Part shown: piece by piece, positions 37,703 through 50,155 of the stretch
Position numbering within the stretch: the stretch's first letter is position 1
Layout of the letters: every line of letters starts with the position of its first letter
Origin: Liolophura sinensis
Lineage: Eukaryota > Mollusca > Polyplacophora > Chitonida > Chitonidae
DNA length: 64,000 nt
Direction: 5' to 3'
NCBI RefSeq assembly: GCF_032854445.1
Contig: NC_088303.1
Span: 35,163,501-35,227,500, forward strand
The notes under the pieces: model-generated
Seen by the model: only the letters and a program-made list of their open reading frames with translations
What the model was told of the DNA's origin: nothing
Database searches by the model: none
Position numbers and translations under genes: made by a program

Positions 37703-40560
37703 TGCATCTGGTCTCTTTAATGTACCCATATAATATTTAAAATGATTTTATATTTAGGCTTTATCTGTTCTCGAAATTATTATGGGTAAGAAGGAAAGTC
37801 ATATGTGCAGATATTATGTAAGTACATTTGTTGCAGCAGTGTACAGTGACTCAATTTGTGGTCATCCATTTGTGAAAAAGTTTTACAATATGGAAATATT
37901 AGTATCTATGTATACTTATAGGTATTATACAAACATGTTTTACAGATAGTCTCACAAGAAGTGTCGAGTTCTGTATGCTGTGGTCTTTTATATCATACTT
38001 GTTTTGTCTCTCCGATGGAATCTAACTAAATATCAAGTATATGGCAATTGCTCAGCATGCTGGCTTTTTCTTTTCATTGGAGTACTTCATCCTGCATAGT
38101 TTTCATTTTTTCGGTTGTCGCCTTCTTTTGTTACACTATGGCGATTTTTCCAATTATCTGAAATGTTGCAGCTTTCTGTGTTCTTGTTTTCATTCCTTTG
38201 TGTTGTGGCTATTTTTATTTACCTCACTCACACTCCCCTCTTCATCTGTAGCTTGTACCCAGCTTGTCTCTCTTAGATTTCCCCTTTGATTCTTAATCCT
38301 TTCCTCTTGTCTCTATCTAGACTGTATCAACAGAGGGTACCATCTGGCTTACTACCCTCTTGCCCCACCCCACCTCCCTACACCCCCCTCTGTAAAATTC
38401 CATACCTTCTGGACAACAAGGGCCCCAGTAATCTGGCCTTATCATTACCCATTGTTTTATACATTTGGGCTTCTGTTACATTTTCGAACATACTTATTAC
38501 ATTCAATAATTAGCACATGTATACAGAAAACAGTAACCATATAGTGAAAATTCATGATTACCGATTACGAATTTAAGTGTTTACCCCATATTATAACACA
38601 AACATTTTTAATTTTGGCTAAATTAAAATTCAAATCATCCTCTAACACATCATATTTTCAGCGATGGGAAACGTTCACTGCTGATGAAAACTAAACAGCA
38701 TGGATTGATAATTAGTTAATACTTTGATAACACCTTTTGTAATACTTATAACAGAGTTCGCTTTTACAGGTACAGTTTGTTTTGGCTGTGGTTAAAAGAC
38801 ATGTTTTATATATACTCAAACAATGCTTAAAGGTGAAGATTTTAGAGACAAATTTCCAACTTCACCAACATTTCCAAAATTACATAAATGTGTAGTATGA
38901 CGGGTAGAGTTAACAACAGTGTCAATTTTATGTAGATAGAAATTGGGCAATAGGTAACCTTGAATTGAATTAAATTGTAGTGTCTGTCAAGAGCTGTATT
39001 TAATACCTCACTAATCTGAGAAATCAGAGTAGACATGGAAATATTTATGATTTTATCTTTGTGGCCTTTTCTTAAAATAGCTCTAATCTAAATGCTGTGT
39101 ACTATTGCAGTCCATAAACCTTGTATCAAATCAAACCAACATGTTATTAGTGATTTAGCAACTCATTACAAATGGATGGTGCAACCTATAAATTGCCCTG
39201 AGGTAGCTCATTAGGTGACAGCTTCACTCTTAAGTGTTGACAGTAACACAGAATAGATGTGTGTAATGAAATTTTTATTTTAGTATTCATCATTTGTGAA
39301 ATTAATGTTTGCAAATTTCATTCTCACTTACAGCCTAGTTCCGTGTTGAAGCAGTTGCCAAGTTGTTTGACAGAACGAGAAAACGGTATTCAGAGCCAGG
39401 CTTAAATTGAATATGTGTTCTTTATGAAATATTTGTCCTTATCATTTATTTTGCACTTAATATGATTTCATGACAACTTAATGGCTTAAAGTGTTTGGTT
39501 TTGCATGGAAACACAAGCAGGACAGAGGACTTAGCTGAATAGGCAGATAAGTTATGGGTAGGTTTTAGGGAGCATTTTGAATTTTGATACCCTAATTCAT
39601 TACTGTCTGGTAGCTAGGTTTATCATACCAGTAAGTTTCAATATTATTTTGTGAGCGAGTAGTTTTGTAATTGCCAAACACACGCAAACAAAGGATTGAA
39701 ACCTGACTGACAGACGCTATAAAACATTTGATGTAGGGTCTGAAGTTTTTCTGTCACTAGAGTCACTTTGCTGTGTGATAGTGTTGTAGGGCAGTAATAA
39801 GGCCATACAGATGTTGTAATCTATGGAAGACTGCATGTGACAATTTACATGTAGAAGTCAGTCACTTCTGTCAGCTGTCCATTTTTTATAGGTAAAACTA
39901 GCTTTCATCGAAAATAATGTATGCTTTGCTGGCAGGTAATTTTTCTGGATCTTTAGTGATTGGTTTCCATTGACTAATTGGTCTTCACAATGGCAGTAGT
40001 ACCCACTTAGTGACATTCTCATGCACTCTGTTGAGGAGCTGGTAAACTTGTGCTTTTCAGAAATTGTCTTATGCCATTTTAATCAAAGAATTATGTGACA
40101 TTACGCATTATAAACACCCATTACTTCGCAAGGTATTAAATTTGATTTCCTGTCCTTTATGTGTCCAACCCCTGTGTTCCCCTAACGCTGAAACAGTTTT
40201 TTTTAGATTATGTAATATTGTGCATGGATGTTATACAGTCATGCTAAAAGTTATTCATGGTCTCTTTTATTGTTGAATAAGCTTTTACCCCCTGCCAAGC
40301 TGAATGCCCCTTCCCATCCACCTCCCAGTCAGGATCTGGTTGAGGTGTTTTAAAGTTTTGCTTTTATATGTGGGTCCCGATAGCCAATTCATGTGGGGGT
40401 GATGTAGTAAAGTTAGACAAAGGGTTGGCTGTTAGCATTTAACTTGGTTCCAAATGCTGTGCTTCTTTCTTGAAATCTCTCATGCTGCTGTGCCTTTTTT
40501 TAGTTTTATATTTTGTTGTTTTGTAATGAGGTGTGACCTCATGTGTGACATTGACTTTGA

Positions 40561-41040
40561 ATCGAAGACGATTGTCACAAAATTCCTTAAATAGCTCGGC
40601 ATCTTGCATTTTCGCCTGAAGTGTTCCTTGATGACAGTTTCAGGAAAGTGTCAAAGCAAGCGGCCGTTATGTTGGGTGTACATAACCTCTGGTTTTTGGT
40701 CAAACACTGCAGTAAGGCTGAGACACCTCGGCTATGATGGTTTAACCATAGACTCGCTCATGAGCACATGCCAACGCCATGTCTGAGGGCCCAAAGCATA
40801 TTTACGCGGAAATTCAGAACTGCGACACATTGTGGCACAGTAATTGGAATGGCCACACTCGGCGAGAATGAGCCCTTGTTGTTCTTTGTCGTTCCTCATT
40901 AAATATCACCCGCTAACTGTGTGTCTTTTTGAATTTCCATACAGCGAGCAGAGTTTGTTTGACGCCTCTTGTGTTGATGCTCGTTGTTAAGCAAAGGATG
41001 CAAGTGTCTTTGAAAATAGACACAGTTCAGTTCGGTTGCG
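40561..41040. promoter_or_regulatory. CpG-retaining islet in intron 1
   Basis: I count 21 CpG in these 480 bases, against 4 in the 600 bases at 42001-42600. No credible open frame explains the difference. Local CpG retention in depleted DNA suggests an unmethylated element such as an enhancer or alternative promoter. Confidence 0.4.
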
Positions 41041-41400
41041 ACAGGTCTTATGTCCCCACTTTGATGAATGTTTTGGAGGAAAGACAGACCTCTGTGTTTC
41101 AGGGCCTTTGAAAGTATTCTGAGAAAAGTCTACTCTGTGTTTTAATTATTTGCACCAAACTTCGACCAGCATGCTGCAATGTTTTCACTTGGCATGTATC
41201 ATTGTAGATTGTTTTCCAACTTTAAGTGTGATGAACAAGAGGGGGTTTTGCTGAAATTAGTGTGGAGCACAGGCTCAAAAACTAATATTTTGCTTTGTTT
41301 ATATTCAGTCATGTGAACTACATTTTTCACAAAGAGTATAAAGTGTATGTAGTCAGCCATTACTTACATGGCATGTAACCGTTGTAGAAGTAGAGGATGT

Positions 41401-41430
41401 GGGAAAAGGGTGTGGGGTGAGCAGGGGCGG
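41401..41430 (+). other. G-quadruplex-capable tract (intron 1)
   Basis: Runs GGG, GGG, GGGG and GGGG separated by loops of 4, 3 and 6 bases fit the canonical pattern on the sense strand. Confidence 0.6.
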
Positions 41431-41683
41431 GTAGTGTGCCCAGAAGAGGGTGGGTGGTGTGGTGAGTGGAGTGGGGATATGGTGTAAGCAATGCAGTGGC
41501 ACACCATGTAATTAATGGCCAGACTTTTGAATATCTTCAGAATCAGAAAACCTACCTCTTACAGAAAGGTTCAAATTTATCAGATTTGATGTCACCTGCT
41601 GTGATAATGTTCTTAGCCTCTCATGCCCATTGCATAACTCTTCAAAATGCCCAAAGGAGGAAGGTTGTGTGTGTGTGAGAGAA

Positions 41684-41712
41684 GGGGGTGGAGGTGGGGG
41701 TGGGGGTGAGGG
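41684..41712 (+). other. G-quadruplex-capable tract (intron 1)
   Basis: Runs of 5, 5, 5 and 3 G with loops of 7, 1 and 3 bases, again on the sense strand, preceded by a GT-repeat stretch. Confidence 0.65.
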
Positions 41713-44700
41713 TGTTACCCTGCTCTCCCACCAACCAGTGCTATTATTTCCCCTTATAGTTAATATTGTGAACCACAGATTTCCTGTTGTCAAACAGAGT
41801 CACAGTGGGATGGCAAACTGGGTGGACAAAGGCGCCATGATCAATCATAAAGCTTTTTATTAAGGAAACTGGTCATCTTGGAATTCTATTTAATCTGAAT
41901 AGGAGATCTGGCTGTCCACTTGCTCCCTGGTCATCTCCCATTGACCACCCCATATAATTCATCCTGGAACAATGGTGGCTATGTCAAGGCCACACATGAT
42001 TGTAAATTCTTTTGTGAGCCTAGATGGGTTTTGATGGTTTTGTATAAAATGCCCAGCCGTTTGTGGTGTAGGTAGGGCTCATTCATGTAAACTAAAGCCT
42101 TTGTCCAAGGCACACATTTATTGTCTAGCCAAAATGATTTTTGACATAGGTGTTGCTAAATGGTTACCATGGAAACTTGAACAGCTGAAAGCCTTTGCCT
42201 TAGGGGAAGAAAGAATATTATGCAATCAAGTACTTTCAACTATAATACTAGACCATGTTGACTAATGCAGGGACGTTGATCAACAAAGACCTACCTGGTC
42301 TTTTATGGGAGGCAAATGGAAGTGTTATATATCCTTTTTTGGATATGTGAATTGTGAACAGGTAGCATGGAACACCTGTCCAGGTACATTAATAACCTCT
42401 GAAGAAATTACAAATTAAGAGTGATTCACACCATGAAAATAAACCATCAACACCAAGCCTGAGTGTGTTTTTCACATTTTCTTCTGTTGTAAGCTTGTCT
42501 ACTTGAACGATAAAAAGTAGGTATAAAATTTGACATGAAATATGTTGTAAACGTAGTAGTCATAAGATATGACCCAGAACATTCAGTTTTATCCCAAATC
42601 ACTTCAGAGATAAAGAGATTTTTTTCATCAGTTATAGAAGAGCTTTTGAACCTCATCTGGATTAAGACAACCATATAAACCCTGATCAGAACTCAGGAGA
42701 TCTGGTAAATTAAATGTTTTTAACTTTAGCCGGGATCCTACACTTTCTTAATGGATAGTTGTTTCTGGAATGGTCCAAAAATCAGGCAATGATAGACACT
42801 GAGATGAATGGGAGCTAACCCGGAAATGGCCCATTGAGAGGTCATCTGGTGTGAATGAGAAGGTGAGGTAGGGATGTGGGGTGGCTAGGGGTAATGAAGC
42901 GATCATTAGCTTAAGGCTGTCTCTGTCCTTACATAACAGGCTATCCATCCTTCCATTAGCCCTAACTTCTGGACAAATCTCCACTGTTCACAGTATGGCC
43001 ACTTTAAATGGACATCTGCCTCTCCATTATGGCTTAGCTCAACCCAATAGCTATTATAAGTTTCTTTTTTATGAGAAGAACTGACTTAAGAAAGCTAAAC
43101 GGTATTCTTAATTCTAAAGGATGAATTGTGCCTTTGTTAAGAAATCAAATCAAGCTCACCAACCTGTTAAACACTGTCTTAACTTAAACATCTTCACCCT
43201 GCTTTTTTTACTTGCATTTGAACATCTCATTCTCATGTTGGGGATCAGTTACTGTAAATTTGCTCCAAGACTGTATTTAATATGTGTAACATTGAACCAT
43301 TAGACCAAGGAAATAAATGTGTAGAATATGAGTCTCAAAATATCTGAACACATTTAAGGTTTAATATTCACCATTTTGTTTTGTTTGTCGTTTGGTGGAA
43401 TGACTTCATGTACCACTATTTTTGAATGTTTGGTTTAAAGCAAGGAACCTTGGCCTACATTGCTTAGAGAATGGAGCAGATTTTCACTAAAGGGAGATTT
43501 TTAATTACACCAGGGATATTATGTTGAAAAGTTTCCAGGGTAACCAAGCATCTGTGCATGCTGATTTAAAAACGTATGGGAAACATTAGATCTGAAGAAT
43601 GCATGAAATTTAAATCCTTTGGGAAAATTTCACAAATATTTAGTGATTGGTGGAAAAGGAGAGGTGTCAGACAAGGAGTGAAGCTGGGCATACCTCTGTT
43701 TAGTTATGAGATTTCTTAATTTCCAACTCCCTTTGAGCCTTGACTGTCCCTTTACCGTCTGAAATTTCCACTGAAATTGGAACATAGTGTTTGAGTTAGA
43801 AAGCTAATCTGAGGATAGTGATGACACTTCTTGTGGTGCAAAATTTCTTGGTCACATAAAGATTCCAGCATGATCCCCTCCCTAGGTTGAATGTGGATTC
43901 ATGAACAGACTGGTTGTGGCTGCATATAACATACGAATGTCTCCAAATACAAACCAATGATAAGTGCTGAATGAAAACTAAGTACTTATTACAGTTGATA
44001 AGATATAGGATTTGTAAAGGTATAAGTGCCCTAGCTGACCTGGAGAAGGATTTGCCAATAGTTACCAATTGGTGTAGAAACGGCTGACTGAAGATGGGTG
44101 TTACCTCATGCATGGTTAAGCACTCTAGTCTGAGTACATGAGTTATATCATAAGGAACATGCGCTCTCTCTCTTAATTACCTGTAATTAAATAGCTTACA
44201 GAAATAATTTTGTCAGCCATCCTGGATAATACAACTGGACCATCTGCAGGGGTATATGGATAGGCCATGAAGACATCACTAAGTTATAGCTATTCACATC
44301 CTTACCATTTTCACATCACTTCACAATTTGGGGTTTTTCTCTAGACCGTTATCGTATTTATGAGCGAGTAATATTGCTTGCGAAAATCTCTTGTTATATG
44401 GTTTGGAAAAGTTGAGCATTTATTCCAGCTGACTGCCCCAGGTATTAGCCACTGATCAGGGCGCCTGAAGGAAAAACGATCGTTAATCTCTGTCAGGCAG
44501 AGATTTTCCACAATGACCAAAATAACCTACAACAGACAAACCCATAAGGTTATTCCACAGCAGCTTTTATTACTTTGATATTTTTGGCGAAAGGAAAACG
44601 TAGCATTATTTTCTCCTAGTGTTTACATTTAAACCCTTTTAACATTTTTACCTGTAATCAGACATTGCCTTTAATCTCTTTACTGCCAGGTGTTTCGGTT

Positions 44701-46832
44701 ACATTATGGCTTTATTTTGCTGTAATATGAGATTTATGTGACACTTCTTTATTTGGTCTTAAAACATATCTCGGCAGAGACATATTGAGAGGGTTGACAT
44801 GCATCTTATTGTGCATTGTGCAGTGGTCAGCCGGAGCTTTGTCACGACTCTGCACAGGAAAAGACTCTTACAAGTCTTTTGAGTGGGGAATGATGGCCAG
44901 AGTTCAATTTGTCAAAGAAAAATTTTAACTTAACAAAAAAAAAAGATGTTACTTAAGGCACTGTCTTTGTTACAAGGTGATTTTAGCTGCTTTATTGGGC
45001 TGTCACTTTGAAGATATTTCAGGGCATTTGGAACAATAGTTTAGTTATTCATTAGACAGTGTTTTCCACTTTGACATAATGAAACAACTATGTGGCATGA
45101 TTGGAAAGAATTCCAATTGTCAACACACATAAATTCTCCCTTTGTGCTGGTATCCCAATCCCTCCACCCACTTTTGCTTCTCAAATTCTGAGCTTTAGGA
45201 ATATTCGCTGATAATCTTCTCATTAATTACCAGATATGTGAAGGTATGTATGCAGGCAGTGGAGCATGAGATGGCAAAGTGGGGTGGAGGAATTAAGAAA
45301 GGTGGGGCAATCAAGTTCTGAACGGCCATTGTTGTCACTTGAGTGGTGATGTAACTGTAAATACCCTTTATGGTGATGGGTATCAAATCTGCAGGTAGAT
45401 AGTTTCAGCTGAGTGTCAACTTACCTGAACTGACAATATACTGTTACCTGTGGCTGGATTTTGACACCGTGTCATAATTACCTGACAAGAAAGCTTAATT
45501 TCAGTTGGATGTGGCAGAAATGGCAGCATGTAATTAAAGGCCCTGGGTGTGAAACTAAGACTGACACTTTATTTAAATCTTATCGTTTTTAATGGCATAT
45601 CCCCTAAAGTAACTGCCATTTGTTACTTTTAGTTAGAATCACATTACCATTAACAAATCAGATTCAAGACCAAGGAATATTTAAAAGTTCAATTAGGAAC
45701 AACTATGGCTGTAGAATACTCATTAGCTTACCTTATTCAGAAAAATGGTCTCAACCAAACAGAAACATATATGTACATGTTATGCAGGTGCCTTGGTTAC
45801 TTTAAGTAATGTATCAAGTTGCAGCACATGATTTGCCACTCTTAATTTAGATGCTTGCTGGTTATAGAAATAACATGAAAAACACCAACTGTTAGCTGTC
45901 ATGCTTATTAAATTTTTTTTGTCATTTTATGATACATTTTTGTAATGAGGGACAAATTCATACCACATGTTTTTTCCCACCTTCTAGATTTATAGGTTTA
46001 TTTTGCCTGTGCATGTGTTTTCAGTTAAGCACTATACCAGTTAGCTGTACAAGGGAAGCCTGATGAATGTCTAATGCACAGCCCTATAGTGCATAAAGCC
46101 GCGCTGCTCAATTAAGAAGCTTGAGGGGGGAAAAAAGTGGGGTGAAAGAAAATCTAGTGCTGAAAAACTCTGACAAATTATTAGTTGGCTTTCACGTTGA
46201 CTTTCACTGTTGGATGTACCAAGAGCACTGTGAGCTGATAATTTGGGGATTCTTACACAGAGGCAAAGTGTGTGGGACCATTGGGGGGGTAAAGTGACAC
46301 TGCTAGAGGACTTCTTAATCCCCTTCTCAGCCATATCACATGACCAGAACTCCCCACAAGGGTCATCCAGTGCAGGCCATTGTTGAGGGAGTCTTAAGGA
46401 AGCTATGGTCAGAGCATTGAGGAAGTTATTCAAGTGTGGCCTTGAGCTATGTACTGGATAGCTGTGGCCCCGTTTGTTATAGTCATAGTGGATCCAGAGG
46501 GGAAAAAATAAAAACAACAACAACAAGAGAACCTGTATCAGTTCAAGAGTTCATGCAGGGAGCATCAGTGGTACTGTAAAATAGGAACTAAGTTATATAG
46601 ACTTCAGAAAAAATTAGAGGAAGGGAAATGAAAGAATGTTAAAAACTTGATTAAGTTTTCCTTTCAAGTTTTTGTTTATTTACATAGGCCTGTTTACATT
46701 TCTCATAAACAACTACAGTTGCTCAGGCAAGCAAGAGATTTTAACACATCCACAAATGTGTCCTTTAAATATAAGCATATTCTCATATTGACTTGATGGG
46801 TTTATCTGTTTCCTATCACTAATTAATTATTT

Positions 46833-46852
46833 GTATATATATATATATATAT
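46833..46852. repeat. TA microsatellite followed by poly-T
   Basis: About nine TA units, then a run of T to 46860. Confidence 0.85.
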
Positions 46853-49800
46853 TTTTTTTTTATCTTTTTCCGCAGTGCTGTGTTTTTTTTTCGTGATCTT
46901 GTGGTGGCTCACCCTGTTCTAAATCATCCTCAGGAGTGATATGCCAGAAAAAAAAGGCTTCACAAGTGCGCATACATTTACAGAAAATCCGATCCACACC
47001 TTTAGGGCGTCTCAATGTTGAGAAATGCATTTTTCACCTAAAAGCTCATATGTTTGTTTTCCTCTGCTCCATCGCAGCGGTTATTGTAACTGACAGATAA
47101 ACAGTTTTGATAAAGTGTTGCACTATTCTTGGGATGCCTTCAAAAGAGAGATGGTTAGGAAAATAAGTATAGCTCATGCAGAGTGCCAAGTCACCTCTGT
47201 ATTGTTGAAATATAGATGCCAGTTCAGGCCTGCACTAAATTCTTTTGAAATACCAGATTTAACATATAACAATGTTTAGTAAATTCTGAACATTTAAATA
47301 TTGAAGATGCCAGTTTTCCTCCCTGTATTTGCATACATTATTTCAGTGTTTTGCTCATAACATTGTAATTTGTTATTTCTTTGATAAGATTTTAAATAAC
47401 TGCCTCTCTTTACTTCTACATTGAGAGTTTCCTTTAACACCTCACATATTGTACAGTTTTGTTCCCAGACATTCTCCCCTAATGAGATTCAATGTGACTA
47501 TAGTGCCAATTTTTCTGGCCCATACCCACTCCATAGCAGAAACAATATTTGTTTAAACAGCGTTACACATGGCAAGGCATTGGTGTAACACCCAGGGCAT
47601 ATCATGTCGTAGCATTTAACCTGGCTAATTTTCCTCTCCTGATGAATTCAGTTACGGTACAGGTCATGTCGTTATGATAACACGATAATGAACAGGAGAC
47701 TGACACGAGATGTTATGAATTTTCTAGGATGGGTGAACATGAGGCCATTTTTTTCTCTCCCCACAGCAAAAGCCAGAGCCTTTGTTTACTCATTGGTATC
47801 ACTGGTGTGTCCCTCTTTGTGGAAAGCCTGTGTGACAGTGCACAAAAATTGCGGGTTTATAAGGCTGCCTTATGTATGCATTATGCCGGTGAATGGCATT
47901 AAATCCAGACATAGGTTGTCAAACTTCAAACAAACTGGAGCTGGTAAATTGTGGGTATATATAATCTGCCTGAGGCTATTATTATTATAAGAGCTGTTTG
48001 AGGGCCACAGGAATTTAGTCTCAATCGCCGCCGATCTGTTTGTCATTTTAACGACTCCTTTATGATTAATTATCAGGCATGCCACAGAAAAATTGTATTT
48101 TATTTTCATATCGGCTTGCCAACATAAAGGTGTGCCAGTCAGCTGAAAAACGTAGGGAATTAGGAGTGTGAATATTGCGTTCTAGACCTACAGTTGTTTT
48201 TTGTCTTTGCTAAACATAGGCCATATTGTTTACATGGTTTGTTCCTGTTTGGAAATTAATAAAGAGTTATTGTTTTCTCTTTGCGAGTATATTCTTTTTC
48301 ACCCACTGATTGTTGAGTGGAGGTTTGATGTGTTTTTAAGATGTCATCAAATGACATCAGCACATAGCCACAGTTGCCATGTGGTTTAATCATTTCTAAT
48401 TTAATTACCCTAAATCTGCATGCTCTCCTGGAGGTATATATGAATATGTATTGATGTATGATTTATATGTATTAGTTAGTATTAGAAATCCTGAATTAGC
48501 GTAGTCGACTATATTCACAGCTTTCTGGACAATATCAGTTTTAATGGCTAAAATGCAAATATTTTAATGAATTGTTGAATTTAAATTTGCTGTTTTAAAG
48601 TGAGCTCACATTTAAGAAAATCAAACATTTACAAATTTGTTGGATTCAGCCATTAAACATTTGGCAAAGGAAATTGAATGGGATCTGGTTTTTCTGCCAC
48701 TAAAGCTTATCCAGTCTGTACACACCATCTGGTCAGTGTTTATGTCCAGCTTACACCAGAAAGGACAAAGCTTGACTTGAAAGCTGGTACAGACACTCAC
48801 CACTGTTTTCTTAAACACAAAGAATTTATAAGATTGTGGATTGCATGGCCCAGCTTGAGCATCTAGTTTATTCATGTTTCACAGACCGTAGTTTTGTTAT
48901 TCAATTGGACACGGTTATGTTTTTCCATGCATCATGCATCATTCTACACACACCATGCTGGGCATCAAATTTTACCCTCTGCTGGTCACCTATTTAAATG
49001 ATATGAAAACAGGCCTTTGAATTCCTGGCATGAAGACATAACATCTGTGTGGTGAGGCTTGAGAAGTGGGCAGTGGAATGTTGGAAATGACCACTGGTCA
49101 CTCAGGCAGAACCCCCTTCTATTCAGCTTTATGATCCAGCTGATACACAGAATTAATAAAGCTTGACCAATGTCCGGTATGGATGACACTCCTTGATATG
49201 AGTTTGACTGGACTGAATTTATTTCCCCACCCCCAGAAAACCACTCTCCTTCTGATTCATCCATCCACAATTTATATCTCTTTGATAACAGCTATATAGC
49301 TACACACAGATATCATTACCTACAAAAGTACATGTCTTGTGAAGTCTGAATTGAATGCCTTCCAGCTGTAGGCCCTATGTATCACAGCAGTAGACTATTC
49401 TTACCTGAACCAACAAGTATATGAACACATATTTACCTGGCCACTAAATGAGGTAAGAGGATATTGTCTGAAGTGTTCAGTAATTTCAGCCACCCAGAGA
49501 GAAATATTTGCTTTAACTCAACGTCCGTGTAACTTTGTTTGCTAATGTAGCAGGAAAGTGAAAACCGTTTTTACCATCTCAGTATAGTTATGTAATTGCT
49601 TTAGTAATACTGGTATAGCCCTGTTTAATGTTTCTCTTCAGCCCTATATCCGTTCAGGGTGCACTCATGAACGGTCTCAACTAAACAAATATACAGAATT
49701 AAGTTTGAAATTTGTTGAATTATCATCCAGAGTAGCAACAATTTCATTGTGAGACATACTGTAGCGGGATAATTTCTCAATGGGGGATATGCATAAAGGT

Positions 49801-50129
49801 GTTAATTTGTACTGTAGAAAAGTCTGGAAAAACACCAGTTTTCTTTATTCGTCACAGATGCACATGTGTGTCACATTTTTCCACCATATATAGGCAGTAT
49901 CAGAAATGTCAAAGATGAAAACTGTTCTGTCTGATGCGGGACCTTGAAGAAAAGATGAAAAAAAGCTGCAAATTTGACTTTGAGGCGTCGGTCTGTCAAA
50001 AAGAGACGTGCAATGCCGTGCTTCATTCAGTTGCGTCATCCATGACATTTACATAGATCTTTGCTCAGGTCAGTTGTAGGATTTTGTCAGTGCAGGGCTT
50101 AACATGGATCTTCATTCAGACCCAAGAGT

Positions 50130-50155
50130 CCCCCCCCCCCCCTCCCCCTCCCCCC
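50130..50155 (-). other. C run; minus-strand quadruplex-capable
   Basis: Runs of 13, 5 and 6 C separated by single T. The minus strand is G-rich and could form a quadruplex; the length may also be unstable. Confidence 0.6.

Noticed and set aside
39200-39225. tRNA A-box-like TAGCTCATTAGGTGACAGC
   Set aside because: No B box (GGTTCRAATCC-like) follows at tRNA spacing and no acceptor stem pairs.
46071-46526. 151-codon minus-strand frame in intron 1
   Set aside because: No domain or homology that I recognise; composition is that of the intron.
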